Source of the DNA: Brachyhypopomus gauderio
Lineage: Eukaryota > Chordata > Actinopteri > Gymnotiformes > Hypopomidae
Length of the DNA stretch: 64,000 bases
NCBI RefSeq assembly: GCF_052324685.1
Contig: NC_135223.1
Span: forward strand, 10,407,766 to 10,471,765
Direction of reading: 5' to 3'
Positions 1-15,679 of the stretch are shown here, piece after piece (the first letter of the stretch is position 1; every line of letters starts with the position of its first letter). The translations under genes were made by a program, and so were the position numbers. A model generated the notes under the pieces. That model saw only the letters and a list, made by a program, of their open reading frames with translations. It had not been told where the DNA came from and ran no database searches.

Positions 1-699
1 AAACAGGAGATGAGCCCCTGGTCTAATGCACCCTCTGTATTAAGAAACCCTATCTCAAAAGCTGACTTTTAGTTATTACTTGGGTAGCACACATATGAGC
101 CATTTTAATATAGATTAATCTAGATTAATTTCAAGATTTCAGTGAGATTAATCTAGATTTAAAAAATTTATCTATGCCCACCCCTAAAAAAAACACAAGA
201 CAGTGGTAAGTGATGATTTACACTGGATAAATTAGGCCTACCTGTACAAATGGTGTAATTTAGCAGCAGGTAGGCTAAAAACAATATATACGTCCCGGGT
301 AATCCCATACTTAAATCTGCTATGTTCAGCTACAAGTAGTAAATTTGTAAAGTAGTTAGTTTGAGGTGTATATGCTGTGGTTCTTGAAGGTGGACTGCGG
401 CCAGATATGTTTTTTTTTTTGGCCGGAGGGGGGTTTGGGCATGAGATTTCTGGTGTGGAGGTTGGGGGGGCCCCGGTTGGTGTCTTTGCTTGGGGCCCCC
501 AAATACCTTGAAACGGCACTGGTTGTGTTGGGTTTTCTTGTATGTCATGAACGTATTTGACAATGAAGATATGTTGTACTTTACTATGTTGGGAATTGAG
601 TGATTGTTGAGTGACTGAATATTTGGAGTTAGAAACTGATTTTTTTTAAAAACAGAATGTGTTTAAAATAATTGCTTCTTGGGGCTTCTAGATCTGGTT

Positions 700-890
700 T
701 GGCAGTCATGACCTGGTGGTTAGGGAAGGGAAGTGGTTAGGGAACTGAGCTTGTAATCGGAGGGTCGTGGGTTCGATCCCCAGGCCTGAGGCCATGACTG
801 AGGTGCCCCTTAACCCTCAATTGTTCACTTATATAAAAATGAGATAAAATGTAAGTCGCTCTGGATAAGGGCGTCTGCCAAATGTAAAAT
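700..890 (+). repeat. tRNA-derived SINE
   Basis: The head looks like a tRNA gene: an A-box-like stretch (GTGGTTAGGGAACTGAGC) is followed about 35 bases later by a good B box (GGGTTCGATCCC) near 769-780. The tail at about 852-885 (AAGTCGCTCTGGATAAGG, then GCGTCTGCC) matches, from memory, the 3' tail shared by V-SINE-like elements in fish, which pairs them with a LINE partner. No flanking target duplication was resolved. The exact family is uncertain. Confidence 0.75.
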
Positions 891-1019
891 GTTTTTAACA
901 TTACAAATAAGGTTTGCCTCTTCCAATGGTTTTTAGTCTGTTTTTGATGTGTGAATCTGATGTACATCCTGATCAAACAAAAAGAATTTAGAACGTTCCA
1001 GATTTTAAATTTAACCACC

Positions 1020-1238
1020 TACTACAACCCACGAAGCAACAGGGTTCATCGTGCTTTTATTTAGAAAAACGATACGCAAAACGAAGCAATGACGTGGCCG
1101 ATGTAATGCGAGGCCTCGTTTGTTGCTGATCACGTGATTTTGCTCAATATGACACAAGCTCCGAAGCGGGGCTTCATCGGACACGCCCCTTTTTACTCGG
1201 TACACGCTTCGAAGCCTAGCTTCAGATGTCCCATCACT
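1020..1238. mobile_element. Fragment of hAT-like DNA transposon end
   Basis: The segment ends in CTTCAGATGTCCCATCACTA. Its reverse complement begins TAGTGATGGGA, a terminal motif I associate with hAT-type non-autonomous elements in fish. The body is CpG-rich with repeated CTTCGAAGC and GAAGC words. No matching left end was seen, so this is probably a truncated copy. A further short stretch starting TAGTGATGGGAATGATGAA occurs near 25563. Confidence 0.4.
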
Positions 1239-1589
1239 AATGTCTGCACAAGGAAGATGAACAGCTGGGCCAGGGTGAGGTAGAGGGAGAAAGAATGCAT
1301 GGTGGTGTTCAATGAAGGGTACGAACTACTGTCACTGATGAGATTAGAGCCACCATCATAGATCATGTGATAAACCATGTGATCACTGAGAGATGCTGGT
1401 GAAAGAGTGCAGCCTAACCTCAGACGCTCAACTGTGGCTTCCATTATCCGGACCTTTACTGTAAACAAACTAACAGGTAAACAATACATTTCACAAGTAT
1501 ATTCCTATTGATGCTATATCTTACAGTATAGTACCTGCAGTCCTACCACCACTAATACATATGTTGTGTTTATGTTCTTTTACAATAAA

Positions 1590-2600
1590 GGATGCAACAT
1601 CTGCCTCCCTCTGGGGGAAGAGGAACACTCCTGAGTGAAAACCAGGAGCATACCTTTGTAGACATGGTCATTGCTAACAATGGAATTAAACTTGGAGAAA
1701 TTCAGACCAAAATGATAGAAAATGACTATTTTGTATATTTTCAATGTGGAAAGCATTAGCATGACGACCATTGCCTGGACTCTGACTAAATACAGAGTTT
1801 GCATGAAGCAATTGTACACAGTTCCTTTTGAAAGGAACAGTGAGAGGGTTAAGGAACTCCACCAACAATATGTCCAGGTATGGTGTCTATCCTCTATACC
1901 TGTTATAGCTTGCAATATAGTGAGTTTACACTATGCCACTCTGCAAGGAAACATGAGTTATCGTATGTACAGTAGGACAAAAGTGTGTTCAAATACTGTT
2001 TCTTTTAGAGTCATGGAGTTGGAAGCCGACCAGACCCCACATGAACTCATTTATGTGGACGAGGCAGATTTAACCTAGTAGAAACATTGGGAAAAGAGCA
2101 TTAATGTACTGGCTCAGAGGGGAGGAAATATCACAATGTGTGCTGCAATGTCAAGTGCTTGTTTGGTCTTTCACAAATGCCAGATTGGTCCCTATAACGG
2201 TGACCCTTTGTTTTTGAATGAACTCTACCAGCAACTAGTGCCAGAAGCAGAAAGGGTAAATGTGGGAGGAAACACGAGGACATTTGTGATGGGACAACGT
2301 AGCATTCCACCACTCGTGTCATCACAAACTGGTTTGCAGACCATCCAAGAGTGATGTCCTTTTCCTCTCATCCTACATCGCCTTTCCTCAACCCCATTGA
2401 AGAAATGTTTTCAGCCTGGAGGTGCAAGGTCTATGATCATCAGCCACATGACCAAATGTCCCTCCTAGATGCATTAGATGCCTGCTGCAGAGACGTATCT
2501 GCCAGGGCTGGATAAGGCATGCTAAGCGGTTTTATTCCAGGTGCATGGCCAGGGACAACATCAGATGTGAAGTAGATGAAAACATGTGAAGACCATTTAG
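1590..2600 (+). pseudogene. Decayed IS630/Tc1-type DDE transposase
   Basis: Conceptual translation across several frameshifts and stops gives recognisable blocks of the fish IS630/Tc1-mariner (DDE_3) transposase: an N-terminal helix-turn-helix region near 1600-1730, a block with VKELHQQYVQ near 1848-1877, a catalytic-Asp block (ELIYVDEADLT) near 2045-2078, then QQLVPEAERVNVG near 2230-2268 and NPIEEMFSAW near 2390-2420, where the second acidic catalytic position lies. Stops at 2076-2078 and 2352-2354 and shifts between blocks make it non-functional. Terminal repeats were not identified. Confidence 0.75.
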
Positions 2601-2770
2601 ATCAGATGTAATGAGACTTAAGTTTTGTGGTATTTTTATTTTTTTAAATTTTTCCCCTCCCCCCCCTTCTGTAGATTTATTTATTTTTGTATAGCCTATG
2701 TGTTACACATATGGGACCATATGGCTAATTGTTTACAATTACGGTCATTCTTTCTTGAGTTAGGCTATAA

Positions 2771-3068
2771 TTTCATGTTCCTAATAAAATATAACAATTA
2801 ACTGCAAGACTGTGACAGACTTTTGTCTAATCTACATTCCATACATGTAAATATCACTCATTGTGTAGACAGTATGTTACCAAAAATGCACACACTGGAA
2901 AAGAAAGTCCAAAAGAAGCAGTTTACAGTAAAAATTAACTGGCATAAGAAAACGACAGATGTTACATTATATTGTCTGTTTGCTGGGAGAGACTAAAATA
3001 TTACAAGTAATACTGTTTCTGTAAGGCCATCCACTTAGGTTTTTGACAGTGGTTAAGCAGTGATTGAC
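2771..3068 (+). repeat. 298-bp duplicated segment, copy A
   Basis: This segment recurs at 3562-3859 with one mismatch (C at 3047, A at 3838). It is AT-rich with no coding potential. Copy A lies next to the decayed transposase and outside the inverted-repeat element, so it is probably the donor and copy B the insert. Confidence 0.9.
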
Positions 3069-3521
3069 ATTATGTTCCTCTCGAATAGAGCATCTGCACT
3101 AGTGGTATTTAGTTAAGAAAATGCGCTTTTGAACAGGATATTGGCTATTTGTATGAGGTAAATGTGTTGCTGTGTTTAGAGTTTTGAAAATGTATCAAGT
3201 TTTGGGAAACGCATGTTAGCAGTTGTAAAAAACTAATACAGATTCCAGAATAATTTAGGGCGTACTCACACTAGGCACGGTTTGCTGGTTCCGTGCTGGG
3301 CCCGGTTATCCCCCCTCCCCACTCCCCCTCTGGCCTGCACTCATTACGTCATCACAACGTGACTTTATTTGGAATAAAAGCGCGCTCGCACAACACTATG
3401 GAGTTCACGATTCTCTTTTTATTGTATTTTTGGAATCGTTTTGGTAGTGCAGAAACACGGTGCAAGCACAGATTTATCGATAATTTAGCACAACGTTTGT
3501 CTGCTAATCGCTTTGCCGCCA

Positions 3522-3559
3522 TGACTGTTTAACGTGAGCGTCGCATCACTGACGTCATG
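3522..3559 (+). repeat. 38-bp direct repeat, left copy
   Basis: This 38-bp stretch (starts TGACTGTTTAACGTGAGC, ends GACGTCATG) recurs exactly at 3856-3893. The two copies bracket the inserted 298-bp segment, as expected for a duplication made when the insert was captured. Confidence 0.9.
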
Positions 3560-3561
3560 AT

Positions 3562-3859
3562 TTTCATGTTCCTAATAAAATATAACAATTAACTGCAAGA
3601 CTGTGACAGACTTTTGTCTAATCTACATTCCATACATGTAAATATCACTCATTGTGTAGACAGTATGTTACCAAAAATGCACACACTGGAAAAGAAAGTC
3701 CAAAAGAAGCAGTTTACAGTAAAAATTAACTGGCATAAGAAAACGACAGATGTTACATTATATTGTCTGTTTGCTGGGAGAGACTAAAATATTACAAGTA
3801 ATACTGTTTCTGTAAGGCCATCCACTTAGGTTTTTGAAAGTGGTTAAGCAGTGATTGAC
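3562..3859 (+). repeat. 298-bp duplicated segment, copy B (inserted)
   Basis: It is 297/298 identical to 2771-3068. It sits inside the 3258-5210 transposon, between two exact 38-bp direct repeats (3522-3559 and 3856-3893), so it interrupts that element and arose after it. Confidence 0.9.
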
Positions 3860-3893
3860 TGTTTAACGTGAGCGTCGCATCACTGACGTCATG
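3856..3893 (+). repeat. 38-bp direct repeat, right copy
   Basis: An exact copy of 3522-3559. Its first four bases (TGAC) overlap the end of the inserted 298-bp segment, a small microhomology at the junction. Confidence 0.9.
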
Positions 3894-3922
3894 TTTGAGT
3901 TCCAGCAAAATGAACCAATCAG

Positions 3923-5002
3923 CAGAGGTGGGGACTCGAGTCACATGACTTGGACTCGAGTCATTAATATTAAGACTTTTGACTTGACTTGAAAAAATAT
4001 TCAGAGACTTAAGACTTGACTTGGACTTTTACTCCAATAACTTGGGACTTGAATTGGACTTGAACCTGTTTACTTGCAAAGACTTGATTTTTTTTACCCC
4101 AAATCTAAATTTTAAAACGCATATTAATATTTATAAAGTGCTCCCCATTAATTTCATTTCCGTCCTTCTGACGCAGACCGGTGTTACACCAGATTCTGTG
4201 ACCGTCGAGTTTTGTGACCACAGGGGGCGCTATTTCACAGTTTCTGTTCAGAGGCACAAACGCTTTACGAATGCTACGTAAACTACGCTGATGCACTTTC
4301 TTTACTAGTTTTGTTGGTGTCCACGAGCCAAAATATGACAGATGTTTATATTTACATTTTATCGTCTCTTAATTACTTAAACAAGATTTACCATCCCCTC
4401 ACCATTGCAGCCAACAAAGAAATCATGAATGGGATGTACAGGTGAGCCTTTTTAACTGGGGTCACCAATTCTGACGGCAGCCATCAGAATATGTGACCCC
4501 ACTGAATCTCCAGGTAACAATAGTACACCGTGACCCCACAATAACAGAAAACAATGAAAAAATAACCCTAACCTTTTATTAGTCTATATTTAAACATTTT
4601 ATCCAAATGTTTAGAATAACCATTCATAATGACAGCATCTTGCTTACGATGAAGCTTGCTATTTTCGTGTAAAATAATGTAACGAAACATTCTTGTTTAA
4701 GTAATTAAGAGAAGATAAAATGTAAATGATCTGTCATCTTTTGGCTGGCGGACACCAACAAAACGAGTAAAGAAACGCATCAGCGTAGCATTCGTAAAGT
4801 GTTGGTGCCTGTAAAAAAAAAAAAGACTCGAAAGGACTTGAAATTCCAAGTTTCAGACTTGGGGCTTGACTTGACGGTTGCCTGTCTTGACTCGAGACTT
4901 GACTTGAGTTGACTATCTTTGCTTGAGACTTGACTCGGGACTTGAGGATAAAGACTTGGACTTACTTGAGACTTGCAAAACACTGACTTGGTCCCACCTC
5001 TG
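3923..5002. mobile_element. Non-autonomous hAT transposon with 8-bp TSD
   Basis: The left end is CAGAGGTGGGGACTCGAG and the right end CTTGGTCCCACCTCTG. The exact 8-bp duplication CCAATCAG flanks it (3915-3922 and 5003-5010), diagnostic of hAT insertion. Both subterminal regions are full of ACTTGACTT/AGACTTG words. Inner arms at 4263-4385 and 4692-4799 form a long imperfect inverted repeat, giving a fold-back structure. There is no transposase, so it needs one in trans. It is nested in the 3258-5210 element. Confidence 0.9.
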
Positions 5003-5212
5003 CCAATCAGACGAGGCACCAAGCGGGCCCGTGCACGGATAGCGCTCACACTAGAAGCGAACCGTGCCCGAGTCCACGCGAATCGTGCCCTGGCCCACCT
5101 CTTCAAGCGGGCCCGAGCATGGTTGGAGCGCTCACACTAGCCAAACGAACCGTGCTTCGGCAGGGAACCGTGCCCGGGCCCGGATCACAGAGCCTAGTGT
5201 GAGTACGCCCTA

Positions 5213-7272
5213 AGTGTCAATCAGTGGACCAATTGTTAATGAACATGAGAAGTTACACTAAAATTTAGAATAGCTTCAATTCAATACCTGCTATCCGTAT
5301 AAAACGTGCTAATAACATTTAAATGAAAAACTGTGATCGGCATAATTTATTTTGTTTGTCAACGCATCTGTCACACATCTGTCTGCAGAGGTCAGCATCC
5401 ATAGTGGACTCTGAAAGTTTGCAAAAAAGTGTTCATTACTCCCCTTATGCCCCAGATAAGCCCTTTGGCCTTAAAAGCTTTCTTGAGTGCATGCAAGTGA
5501 AGTCCACAGGTGTGAAAGTGCAGAGAAGTCTAGAGATGTTGGACATTTGTGAATGTCACAGGACAGTAGGATTCGCAAGGCACTAGTAACATAACCATGA
5601 GAGTTTTTGCCTTTACTGTTGTTGCGAAAATGTATCTTACACTTCTGCACAGTGCCAAGGTTCCAGTCCCACATCTGCGCTTTTACACTCAGCAGTCTGG
5701 AGAATTAGTGCACCGTAGGTCTGCATGTAGTTGACATCACCGAACTGGACTTTGAGGAGGACTGCAGACCCTCAGGTGCCATTTAGGACTGGTCATACCA
5801 TTCAGAACTGGATAGTGAGCATTCCTTCTGGATCAAATTGACATTCTGGGTTATATTACATAAGGAGCAATTTGATAATTTAATTATAGTTTGAATGAAC
5901 ATAAGGTTTATAGCTGAATCAGCCTGACATGAATAGCTGAGTCTTCAGCTTGACATTTCACACGATTTGTTCAGCTCCACATTTTATGTATTGTGTTGAC
6001 TTACTTGAAGAGTTCATTTTAAGAGTAGGCTTATCGACAGACATGAACGTTGAACGTATATTCTCTGCATATCTTTGTGCTGTTCCCTGGGCACAAATAT
6101 GTGAAAACCAACTAGATTTCTAGACAAGTTTACCTATTTTAACAAGACATTCAGACATACTTAGGAACTGTATAGTTATAAGTGTTATATTAGCCTTCAA
6201 AGACTCACACACCTGTTACTTTTCCTAGTACATGTACGTGAACAGAACTCCTCTAGTAATATGTCTTCCAATTCAAGGTGCTATTTCACAATATTTTCCA
6301 GGTGTGTACCTATTTATTCAACAGCAAAGTCACACAGGATATGTCTATAACCTGTCATCTAAAATCACTCCATTCGGTCCACTCCGATAAAGGAGCGCCA
6401 TAATTCCCAAGAATAGTTTACAGTGCTTGAGTGGACTAGTGTCATGATCTTAGGACAACTACATTTATCCTACAGCCTACATTTTGACTCTGCCCTGACC
6501 CTTATCGTCGAAATGGCCTATTTTAGAAGTCTTGTCAAGCAGGGTTTAATGTTAGACCTAATTTTATAAATGCAGAGCATATTAAACATTTTTTTTCATT
6601 TCTAATCTAAATTAAAACTGATATTAAAAACTTTAATGGATAGCACACCACATGGTGTGTTTCATCATGAGGACGTCGACGAGGAGTGTGACGAGGACGT
6701 ATGTGAGTGTGTGGACAGGGAGACGATAGGAACAACAGTGTCCCATGATCTTGGTGTTCATCTGCAGGGATCAGATATTGTGTAAGACAGTGATGACACT
6801 TTAAATATGTTATCTGATTATAAAGTCGTCGAATCTAGGGAAGGGATGTGACCGATGCGCTAGAATAATGCCTCTGTTAACCAGGTTTAAAGCGTTTTAA
6901 CTTGGTCAAAAACAAACCATGAAGGCTGGCTAGCCGGGTAGAGGAATGGCAGTTTGGTATCTGCTGGTTTGCTATTGAGCTCCCGTGCTGAATGGTACAG
7001 TGGCAAGTTTTGCTCATTCTCTGGAGCATTTAGTTAGTTAGTTAACCAGCTAGTTAGTTAGCTACGTGGTTAGCATACATCGGATAACTAACTTGATTAG
7101 CAACGTACATTTAGACTTATACTGTGTCACGGTAAGATGGGTAACTTTGGGTCTGTGTAACTCGCTAAATAAGTTTATTCAGTTTGACATCGACAAAAAA
7201 AGCATTTTTAAAAATCAGATATAGTTTCCTAGCTATCTTGGTTTATATAATCGCAAAATCATCCTCAGGAGG
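5213..7272. other. Intergenic region upstream of the C8orf88 ortholog
   Basis: I see no recognisable gene here. An AT-rich stretch leads into 6830-7260, which has many TTAGTTAGCTAG-like words often seen in fish 5' regions. The promoter and any noncoding first exon of the C8orf88 ortholog should lie in the last few hundred bases, but no clear TATA box was found. Confidence 0.5.
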
Positions 7273-8757
<1,485 letters not shown>

Positions 8758-10679
8758 GTGGAAACAATAAACGTTTGTTTAAAGCAGCATCATGAGGCTG
8801 AGAGAAAGTGAAACCATGATGGTAGTTTCTGTCCACCACCACTGGCCCAGACCAAGCAGTGTAACTCACCTGTAATTCACCTATTCCTTAATGTGTGTTT
8901 GGCTGCTTGGGAAGTGTGAGAGTTCATTTCTACAGCCTTTCTACTCGTTGGCTTTATGTTTCCACATTCTAAGCTCCAGCTCAGGCAAATCACACTGACT
9001 GTACTTGCCAGACAGTATCTACTGAATGTTGTACATTCATGTGATCATGGGGTTTGCAGCAACGTGTTTTTAAGTACATGAACACAGACTTGCGTGTTTG
9101 ACATTGTTACTCTTTAGCCTGATTTTGTTGACATTTGACTTATTTAACAGCTTTTGCTTACACTGCAAATAATAAGCTAATTATTATATATTTGTGAAAG
9201 TGAAGATGCAAAAATGTGCTCATGGTTTGTTTTTGTAAGTCTGACACTGCCCGACCAAGGATTCCTTACATCCTGTCATTCAGCAGATTGTAGATTGTTC
9301 CATCTTCAGGGATTCAAATGAAAAGCTAAGAAGGTAAATCAATGAGAATTCTTGAAGCTGTTATTATGAAAGGCTTGATTTGGTCTTCTTTGAGTAATGT
9401 GTGTTATTAGGATGTTTTTATTTTGTGGATGTGTGTTTATCCTCATAGGGCTTTTTGATAAAAGCAGACTTTTGAAGAACTTCCATAGTGGATTCTTAAG
9501 ACTGGCTAAATAAAATAAGACAAGGTTAGGTTGAGCTCTGATAATTCAATTATTCGACCTCGCTGTTGGCCACAACCAGCTGCTTTGAATTCTAGTGTGT
9601 GGTTTTTGAATATCTGTGATTTTGCACGGTGTACTAACCTCTATTACTGTGGACTTATTTGGTTTGCCTTGTGTTGAAGTGGAATGGCAATAAGAGTTTC
9701 AAGTTTAGAAAATGTAACTTAATGTTTGTACTTTGTACTTGAGGTGATTGTCTGTCTTAGTTTTTACACTATGCAAAGTTTACTTATTCATAGCTGAGGA
9801 TGTCCAGTGATGTTTTTTGTGTTAAAGTTTTACATTGTAAGTAGCCCAAGGGGGAGAGAGACTGAGAGATACACTTTATTTTGGCTCAGCAATATAGTTG
9901 ACACTAGACAGATGTTATACTCTTGATATTTGCTGTATGAGTAGAAAAATGTGACATTTTGAATTTGAGGGGCTTCTCACTTGCCAAAAGCTACATATAC
10001 ACAGTTTTTACATTTTGTGTAAAATCTATGAGAAAATTTTTTATTTATTTATTATTATTTTTTGTAACATTTGTGGGGCTTTTTTGTCATTTGTTTGTTC
10101 TGGACTAACTGAGCTACCAATGTTATCGCAGTATTTTTTCAGTCTTCGTCGTTTGACAGTGAAATGCGAAATGCCTTACGCAAACAGTTGTGAAATGTAA
10201 TTTCACGTTTACTTGTGAAATCATTTCACTTTGTCATACCGTGAAGAAGCAACATGGTGACTGTTCTGTAGTCTCGAAAGAATCACCTGCTGCGAATGAA
10301 CGGGTGTTACCGTGAGGCACATTTCCTTAAGTAAAACAACATTAATGTATTCGCTGCCGTGTTATCTTTGTGTTACACAGACAGTTACGTTAATGGAGTG
10401 TGAATGATAAAAGTGATTAAATGATGTCCTGAGGCGTTTGGGTCCAGCGGGTTGTGGGGTTTGTCCTGACCGTAATGACCCTCCTTCCCGGGTTTCTCCA
10501 TGTGTGGCGCCAACGCCTTTCCACATTACACTTCCTCCCCTCACAACAAGCAGGGTCACGTACTCCAGCTTTACGGCCGGATGACGAAGCATAAAGCTAC
10601 AATATCGGAAAAACCCAAAACCCACATCGACGGGATATTCAGTCAGGTTAAATAGGCGCGTTTACTGTATTAGATATAT
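8758..10679 (+). other. 3' UTR of the C8orf88 ortholog, then intergenic
   Basis: A polyadenylation signal AATAAA lies at 8766-8771, almost touching the stop codon. A second at 9509-9514 would allow a roughly 750-base 3' UTR. Beyond that the sequence is AT-rich with no recognisable gene; the last 300 bases become more CpG-rich toward the upp1 promoter. Confidence 0.5.
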
Positions 10680-10967
10680 TACTATTTGGAAGAAGCGCAT
10701 CCTCTTGACGGAAATAGCAGCTCTGCGGAAGAATTCCACCGGTGAGTTTGTCAGGTCAAAGATTTTATACCCATGTAGATGAATGTGCATTATTCCTGTC
10801 TATTCCAGCGGATCATATTTAGGAAAAGCGAAAAGAGTTAAAACATATAAAGGATAAACGGGGTCATTTGGTTGCTCCTGGCGTTCAACAATTTTTCCGT
10901 TGTCATGCCTAAAGGTCAAGAACACTGCCTCGCTGTGTTATACTGTATTTGACAGCACAGAGAGAAA
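10680..10967 (+). promoter_or_regulatory. upp1: upp1 promoter end, noncoding first exon and 5' UTR
   Basis: A good donor (CACCG/GTGAGTTT, exon end 10741) and a plausible acceptor (TGTATTTGACAG, exon start about 10957) suggest a noncoding first exon spliced 11 bases upstream of the upp1 ATG. The transcription start was not located. This is inferred from splice motifs only. Confidence 0.45.
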
Positions 10968-13400
<2,433 letters not shown>

Positions 13401-15134
13401 CCTCCGCATTTAAACATGTGGGCCATACATTAAGCCAAAGCTTCTTTTAGGCATTTTTTGTTGAATGAATGTGATTGCATTATTTATAAATCTTTTATTT
13501 AAACTATGATTTGACTTTGCAGATAATATTACTCATGCACTGCTTATGCACTGAACATAGATACATATGTGGAAATGGTAAAGAGCACTTTTTAGATTTT
13601 AGTTTTAAAATAAAATATTAGAGAGATGAATAGTTTTGCTTTCTGTCAGTTTCATCTGACATCTGCCAGTGTTCCTAAAACTGTAAAACAGTATGGAACT
13701 TGAGCATCCATGCACAGCATATGAAAACACTTGAACATAGTTAAATATTTGGAGATGAACTTGGTACTTTTTACTTTTTCACAGCTAATAAGGTAATATT
13801 GTGTTTAATAAGGTATTAACATTTAACACCATATGTGCAGTCTATAGTTCATGACCTCAGCCTAAACATTTGTAACTACATTATTTATTTTCAATGTGAT
13901 TATTATTGCAAAATTCTCAGCTAGTCAGTTCGTTGTGATATGTCTGGGATCAAGGGAAGTTTGTACAGTGAACTGTTAATTGTGCTGTTTGTTCTGTCTT
14001 GAGGACAAGAAGGTATTAAAGCAACATGGACCTCTGGTTTTGTTCTTGAAGTTCTCTTGGTGACTCTTGCTGCACCTGTTGACAAGTCTTATTCTTCATA
14101 ATAACGTAGCTTAAATCTGACGTTACCAATGTTACAGTCCCAGAAGATAGAAATGGAACACAGCAAATGCCTCCTCTTCCTCCCCATCCTCCTCTTCCTC
14201 CCCAGCCTGAGAACATGGGGGTCTTCACATTTAGTACTCTTGGCAAACTCAGCACTTAGCCCAACCTTTGTAGAACAGGATGTACAAACAAAATAGAAAG
14301 AGAGACGTCCCCCACATTAGAGGAGTTTTCTGATTGGTTAATGCATCTGAAATGTTAATTTATATTTGCTGTTTACACAACTTTTTTTTCTGCTCTGAGC
14401 AACTGTGATAGCTGTCAGGACGTAAAGACAAGAAAAAACTGCAGCAGCTATAACATGTGGATGGGACCAAATATAGAGGAGAAGCATCATATTCTCTTAG
14501 CAGTATCTCTAGTACTGATATTATATTGTATTGTGTTGAATAAGCAAGAAAATATTAAAAATCTTGGGTTATGACCCTAGGATCCTGTCATAAAGTGGCT
14601 TTCTGCTTTAAATCCACTTGGCACTCAAATATTGTTTTTGTGAGTATGACACAGAAATTTTAATGCCAGCATAGCTGCCATTTTTATTTTATTAGTTAGG
14701 AACACATTGTGCTAAGTGGTCATCAGCTGCATATTTTTAATGAAAATTAGTTTTTGCTAATTACAGCCTTTATGCAATAACAACTAACAATGATGCATTA
14801 ATATAGTGGATAATCAAACATTTTAAAATAACATCTTGTGTTTATTATTAATGTAAAATGTTTTAACTTTTTTACAATCTAAATGATATGTAATGAAAAT
14901 TTTGCAATCTAAATAGTACATAAAAAAACAAATAAATAAACTTAGACATCTGACATACTGTATTGCCAACTTCTGGGCTGAATTCCCAGATCAAGATCCT
15001 AACTGTAAATGATAAGGACTTTCAGTAGTAATGACATTATGGACTAGGCTTAAACCATGTACATCTAACAGTGTCGATACCGTCTTACCGTGCAAAAACA
15101 ATGATCTTAATGTAGTCCCACTGGAAAGATGGAA
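13401..15134. other. upp1 3' UTR and gene-free spacer
   Basis: The upp1 3' UTR probably ends soon after AATAAA at 13609-13614. The remainder is AT-rich with no recognised gene, RNA or transposon; a purine/pyrimidine-skewed patch (GGAGG/CCTCC words) lies at 14170-14215. Confidence 0.5.
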
Positions 15135-15676
15135 GTCAGACATGTAGTCAGACTTAAAGCACTAGTCAGACATGTAGTCAGACTTAAAGCACCAGTCAGA
15201 CATGTAATCAGACTTGAAGCACCAGTCAGACATGTAGTCAGACTTATAGCACCAGTCAGACATGTAATCAGAATTAAAGCACCAGTCAGACATGTATTCA
15301 GACTTAAAGCACCAGTCAGACATGTAATCAGACTTGAAGCACCAGTCAGACATGTAGTCATACTTAAAGCACCAGTCAGACATGTAGTCAGACTTAAAGC
15401 ACCAGTCAGACATGTAATCAGACTTGAAGCACCAGTCAGACATGTAATCAGACTTGAAGCACCAGTCAGACATGTAATCAGACTAGAAGCATCAGTCAGA
15501 CATGTAGTCAGACTTAAATCACCAGTCAGACATGTAGTCAGACTTGAAGCACCAGTCAGACATGTAGTCAGACTTAAAACACCAGTAAGACATGTAATCA
15601 GACTTGAAGCACCAGTCAGACATGTAGTCAGACTTGAAGCACCAGTCAGACATGTAATCAGACTTAAAGCACCAGA
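15135..15676 (+). repeat. 30-bp minisatellite, about 18 copies
   Basis: The 30-bp unit is built from GTCAGACATGTAGTCAGACT plus TAAAGCACCA. Copies vary mainly at two sites: TAGTCA versus TAATCA, and TTAAAGC versus TTGAAGC. Because 30 is a multiple of three and the unit lacks stops in several frames, both strands show long open frames with 10-residue periodic peptides; these are artefacts. The array lies about 670 bases upstream of the stmn2 start codon. Confidence 0.97.
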
Positions 15677-15679
15677 CAC

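Larger units (their letters stand above)
3258..5210. mobile_element. Non-autonomous TIR DNA transposon (host of nested inserts)
   Basis: The left end GGGCGTACTCACACTAGGC (from 3258) is mirrored by GCCTAGTGTGAGTACGCCC (ending 5210). The dinucleotide TA flanks both ends (3256-3257 and 5211-5212), which fits a TA target duplication of the Tc1/mariner type. The interior near the right end repeats the motif GCGCTCACACTAG twice. Without its two inserts (the 298-bp duplication and the hAT element) the element would be about 530 bp. It has no transposase; the superfamily call rests only on the TA flanks. Confidence 0.75.

Noticed and set aside
5323-5586. 87-residue plus-strand ORF with a Cys/His-containing end
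   Set aside because: No recognised domain; it lies in transposon-flanked intergenic DNA without exon signals.
6636-6785. 49-codon acidic ORF (MDSTPHGVFHHEDVDEECDE and on)
   Set aside because: It has no recognised family, no splice context, and is short enough to be chance.
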